From GH45 sp965370965 (GTDB lineage: Bacteria; Bacteroidota; Bacteroidia; Bacteroidales; SZUA-534), in assembly GCA_965370965.1 (NCBI GenBank), contig CBDUWQ010000171.1, positions 1 to 8,369 of the forward strand: a stretch of 8,369 nt of DNA, given 5' to 3'. A program made the translations under genes and the position numbers. The notes below the pieces were generated by a model. It ran no database searches. It was not told the DNA's origin and worked only from the letters and a program-made list of their open reading frames with translations. This document shows positions 5,923 through 8,369 of this stretch, piece after piece. The stretch's first letter is position 1. Every line of letters starts with the position of its first letter.

Positions 5923-7827
5923 TTATTTACTCCAATATAGTTTACCTTTTTCATCTTTAATAATCTTATCATTATCTAACAGCCATTGAATTACCTTAAT
6001 AACCTTTTCGCTGTTTTGTTTTATGGTATCAACAAGTTGTTCTGTTAATAACGGTTTTTCCTTTAAAAGGGTTTTTATTTCATCTAAAACCAAATCAAAT
6101 TCATATTTACTAAGCCCTAATTGATTACGCTTGGTGCATACATCGCACACCCCACAGCGTGCAGCCTGCTTATCGCCAAAATATGCCAGCAATTGCTGGC
6201 TCCTGCATTTGTTGTGCGTAGCATATTCAATTACCGATTGTATGCGCTTTGTGTATAACTCCTTGCGCAATTTATATTTTTCGTCTGTAAACAATAACGA
6301 CTTTTTATCAAGCCGCTCCTCGCTATAATAAATTTGAGGAACCTTTTTACTAGGAATATAATTTATGATTTTATCGCGCCCCAGCTTTATTAAAAAACCT
6401 GTAACTCTATCGCGCTTTATTTCGGCTTTACGTGCCAATTCATTCTCATCAATTTTACGGTATTCCGAAAACATTCCGGAGTAAGACCGCAACAACAGCT
6501 TTATAAACTTATCTTCAACCTCATTTGCTACCTGATACTTATATAAATAGTCGCGCTGCACAATAAACATAATACGCGATGGGTTATCCACCTCCTCGCT
6601 TATTTCAAGATACCCGCTATGCTGAAGTAATGATAGGCTGTTTATCACAAGCATAATATTGAACTTGTAAGTTTGTACAAACTTGCTCATTTCAAAATCG
6701 AACACCATGCCCTTTCCTGCACCTATTGGCAACTGAAAAAAATTACCCAATGCCTCATAAACCCTTTTTATATCTTCAACAGGCGGAAACGATGATTTAA
6801 TCCGCTTTTCTAATTTAAGCTTATCTGATTTATGATACAACAAAATGGCAAAAGCCTGTTTTTCATCGCGCCCCCCACGACCGGCCTCCTGAAAATATGC
6901 TTCGGTATTATCGGGCATATCAACATGTATAACAAAACGCACATTGGCTTTATCAATACCCATACCAAACGCATTTGTTGCTACCATTATGCGTATTTTA
7001 CCATTTTTCCAGTTCTCTTGTTTATAATTACGCTGAGCTGTGGGCAAACCTGCATGGTAAAAATCGGCCGTTACCCCTTTTCCTTGCAAAAACAAGGCTA
7101 TATCTTTTGTCTTTTGACGATTTCGAACATACACAATACCGCTGCCATGTACTGCATCAACTATTTTTAACATATGCTTTTGCTTATCTTCAACCTCGCG
7201 CACCAAATACACAATGTTTTTCCGCTCAAAACTCTTTTTAAAAAGGTTTTTCTCTTTAAACTCTAGCTTATCCTGAATATCATCAACAACCTCGGGCGTA
7301 GCAGTAGCAGTTACTGCTAACACAGGGGTATCGGGTAAAAGGTTGCGTATTTCGGCAATTTTTAGGTACGACGGACGAAAATCATATCCCCACTGCGATA
7401 TACAGTGCGACTCGTCAACGGCCAACAAATTTACATTCATCTGCTTTATGCGGACTTGAAACAGTTCTGTATCAAGCCGCTCGGGCGAACAGTATAAAAA
7501 TTTCAGATTAGGGTCGTGTACGCAATTTTCCAGTGTTACATCAATCTCGTGCTTGGTCATACCAGAATATATTGCCACAGCTTTAATTTTTCGCTCCAAC
7601 AAATTCTCAACTTGGTCTTTCATTAACGCAATAAGCGGTGTAACCACAACACAAATACCATCCTTGGCTAATGCAGGTATCTGAAAAGTTATTGACTTTC
7701 CTCCGCCCGTAGGCATTAAAGCAAGGGTGTCACGCCCCTCTCCCACCGATTTTATAATATCGTGCTGCAAAGGCCTAAATTTGGAATACCCCCAATATTT
7801 TGTCAGTATTTTTTGATATTTATCCAA
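5923..7827 (-). CDS. recQ: ATP-dependent DNA helicase RecQ
   Basis: This is a complete 634-aa RecQ, a 3'-5' helicase that unwinds DNA during recombination and repair of stalled forks. The motifs are in order: motif 0 YSKFRPLQ (14-21), Walker A MPTGGGKS (38-45), TPLIALMKDQV, DEXH box DESH (138-141), the aromatic-rich loop after it (ISQWGYDFRPSY), TATAT (173-177), motif V around ATNAFGMGIDK (283-293) and motif VI QEAGRGGRD (313-321). The RecQ-C-terminal zinc site is Cys541, Cys558, Cys561 and Cys564. The last ~65 residues look like a small helical or winged-helix domain; I see no clear HRDC domain. The start is TTG: the codon just before it is an in-frame TAA, and the next Met lies inside Walker A. 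It is transcribed toward the defence operon but separated from it by 520 bp, and diverges from the DUF2520 gene. Confidence 0.95.
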   Translation of the reverse strand: MDKYQKILTKYWGYSKFRPLQHDIIKSVGEGRDTLALMPTGGGKSITFQIPALAKDGICVVVTPLIALMKDQVENLLERKIKAVAIYSGMTKHEIDVTLENCVHDPNLKFLYCSPERLDTELFQVRIKQMNVNLLAVDESHCISQWGYDFRPSYLKIAEIRNLLPDTPVLAVTATATPEVVDDIQDKLEFKEKNLFKKSFERKNIVYLVREVEDKQKHMLKIVDAVHGSGIVYVRNRQKTKDIALFLQGKGVTADFYHAGLPTAQRNYKQENWKNGKIRIMVATNAFGMGIDKANVRFVIHVDMPDNTEAYFQEAGRGGRDEKQAFAILLYHKSDKLKLEKRIKSSFPPVEDIKRVYEALGNFFQLPIGAGKGMVFDFEMSKFVQTYKFNIMLVINSLSLLQHSGYLEISEEVDNPSRIMFIVQRDYLYKYQVANEVEDKFIKLLLRSYSGMFSEYRKIDENELARKAEIKRDRVTGFLIKLGRDKIINYIPSKKVPQIYYSEERLDKKSLLFTDEKYKLRKELYTKRIQSVIEYATHNKCRSQQLLAYFGDKQAARCGVCDVCTKRNQLGLSKYEFDLVLDEIKTLLKEKPLLTEQLVDTIKQNSEKVIKVIQWLLDNDKIIKDEKGKLYWSK

Positions 7828-7971
7828 TTATTGAACTGTATAAAATTAATAGATTCTAAATGTAGATTAGCTAATAAAACAACTATATGCAAAATAGCCT
7901 ATTTTTAATGCCTCTCCAAAAAAAAATAATAGCATTCTAAATCATTGTTAATATCTTTACAAAAAAAACTT

Positions 7972-8369
7972 ATGCCAAAACAAAAAATATCAATTATTGG
8001 AGCCGGAAATGTTGGATGGCATTTGGCTCTTAACCTTCACAAAAATGGGCATAATATTTTGCAAGTTTACAGCAGGAGTTTTAAGAATGCATCAACCCTT
8101 GCAAAAAAAGTTAATGCCGAACCAATTAGCTCACTATTGAAAATAGACAAAACAGCAAATTTAATTTTAATTTGTGTTACAGATAATGCTATAAATAATA
8201 TTATTGAAAAAATTGAATTTCAGCCTAAGCTAATTGCGCATACAGCAGGAAGTATGTCAATAAACGCATTGGCAAGGTTTAATAACTATGGTGTGTTTTA
8301 CCCATTACAAACCTTTTCAAAAAAGTTTGATTTAGATATTAAAACCGTGCCTTTTTGTATTGAAGCCAA
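7972..8369 (+). CDS. Rossmann-fold/DUF2520 protein, partial
   Basis: This frame starts at ATG 7972 and is still open at the window edge (132 complete codons). It begins with a dinucleotide-binding Rossmann motif, IIGAGNVGWHLA, with Gly10, Gly12 and Gly15 as the GxGxxG glycines. It continues through a beta strand LILICVTDNAI (64-74), then HTAGS (90-94) and FYPLQTFS (109-116), which are typical of the Rossmann-like plus DUF2520 family related to F420-dependent NADP oxidoreductases. Its substrate is unknown. Full family members are roughly 250-290 aa, so about half is missing. It diverges from recQ across 144 bp of AT-rich DNA. A weak -7-like TATCTTTA at 7952-7959 lacks a clear upstream TTTG box, so its promoter is uncertain. 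Confidence 0.85.
   Translation, partial: MPKQKISIIGAGNVGWHLALNLHKNGHNILQVYSRSFKNASTLAKKVNAEPISSLLKIDKTANLILICVTDNAINNIIEKIEFQPKLIAHTAGSMSINALARFNNYGVFYPLQTFSKKFDLDIKTVPFCIEA

Noticed and set aside
3781..7241. Several 60-112 codon plus-strand frames within the restriction gene and recQ
   Set aside because: They are antisense shadows of long minus-strand genes whose domains and catalytic motifs are clear.
1..8369. CRISPR array, tRNA or rRNA gene, transposase or integrase
   Set aside because: No regularly spaced direct repeats, no tRNA-like cloverleaf or rRNA segment that I recognise, and no protein frame with recombinase or transposase motifs was seen on either strand.

Overview
This AT-rich window most likely comes from a chromosome of the phylum Bacteroidota. 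The signs are a TTTG-N20-TAAATTTG promoter (the Bacteroidota sigma-factor pattern), a RecQ with the C-terminal layout usual in that phylum, and a Rossmann/DUF2520 gene of the kind common there. The assignment is inference; no rRNA or tRNA gene is present to confirm it.

Layout. (1) Positions 1-454 hold no convincing gene. The first ~275 bases are packed with inverted repeats, including a 20-pair imperfect hairpin at 160-273. (2) Positions 455-5402 are a minus-strand defence-type operon, read from right to left: a ~1000-codon type IIG (Eco57I-like) restriction-modification enzyme, an FRG-domain protein and a RhuM-family protein. Its genes overlap by 1 nt or are separated by 2 nt. The restriction gene is cut by one in-frame TAA that falls between its nuclease/methyltransferase part and its target-recognition part. 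The rhuM gene is cut by two in-frame TAG codons. The FRG gene is intact. (3) Positions 5403-5922 are non-coding. They carry the likely operon promoter, an 11-bp inverted repeat just upstream of it, and a ~180-bp element bounded by 18/19-matching inverted repeats. (4) Positions 5923-7827 encode a full RecQ helicase on the minus strand, starting at TTG. (5) A DUF2520/Rossmann gene starts at 7972 on the plus strand and runs off the window.

How the parts work together. RecQ and the DUF2520 gene look like core genome. The restriction-FRG-RhuM operon looks like an acquired defence cassette that is decaying or has become split: all its reading frames remain aligned, but three nonsense codons interrupt two of its three genes. 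Related-looking intergenic sequences lie at both ends of the cassette (around 380-420 and 5466-5530), which may mark it as an exchangeable unit. I see no CRISPR array, transposase, integrase, tRNA or rRNA. The best candidates for something undescribed are the FRG gene retained between two broken partners and the two structured non-coding segments.
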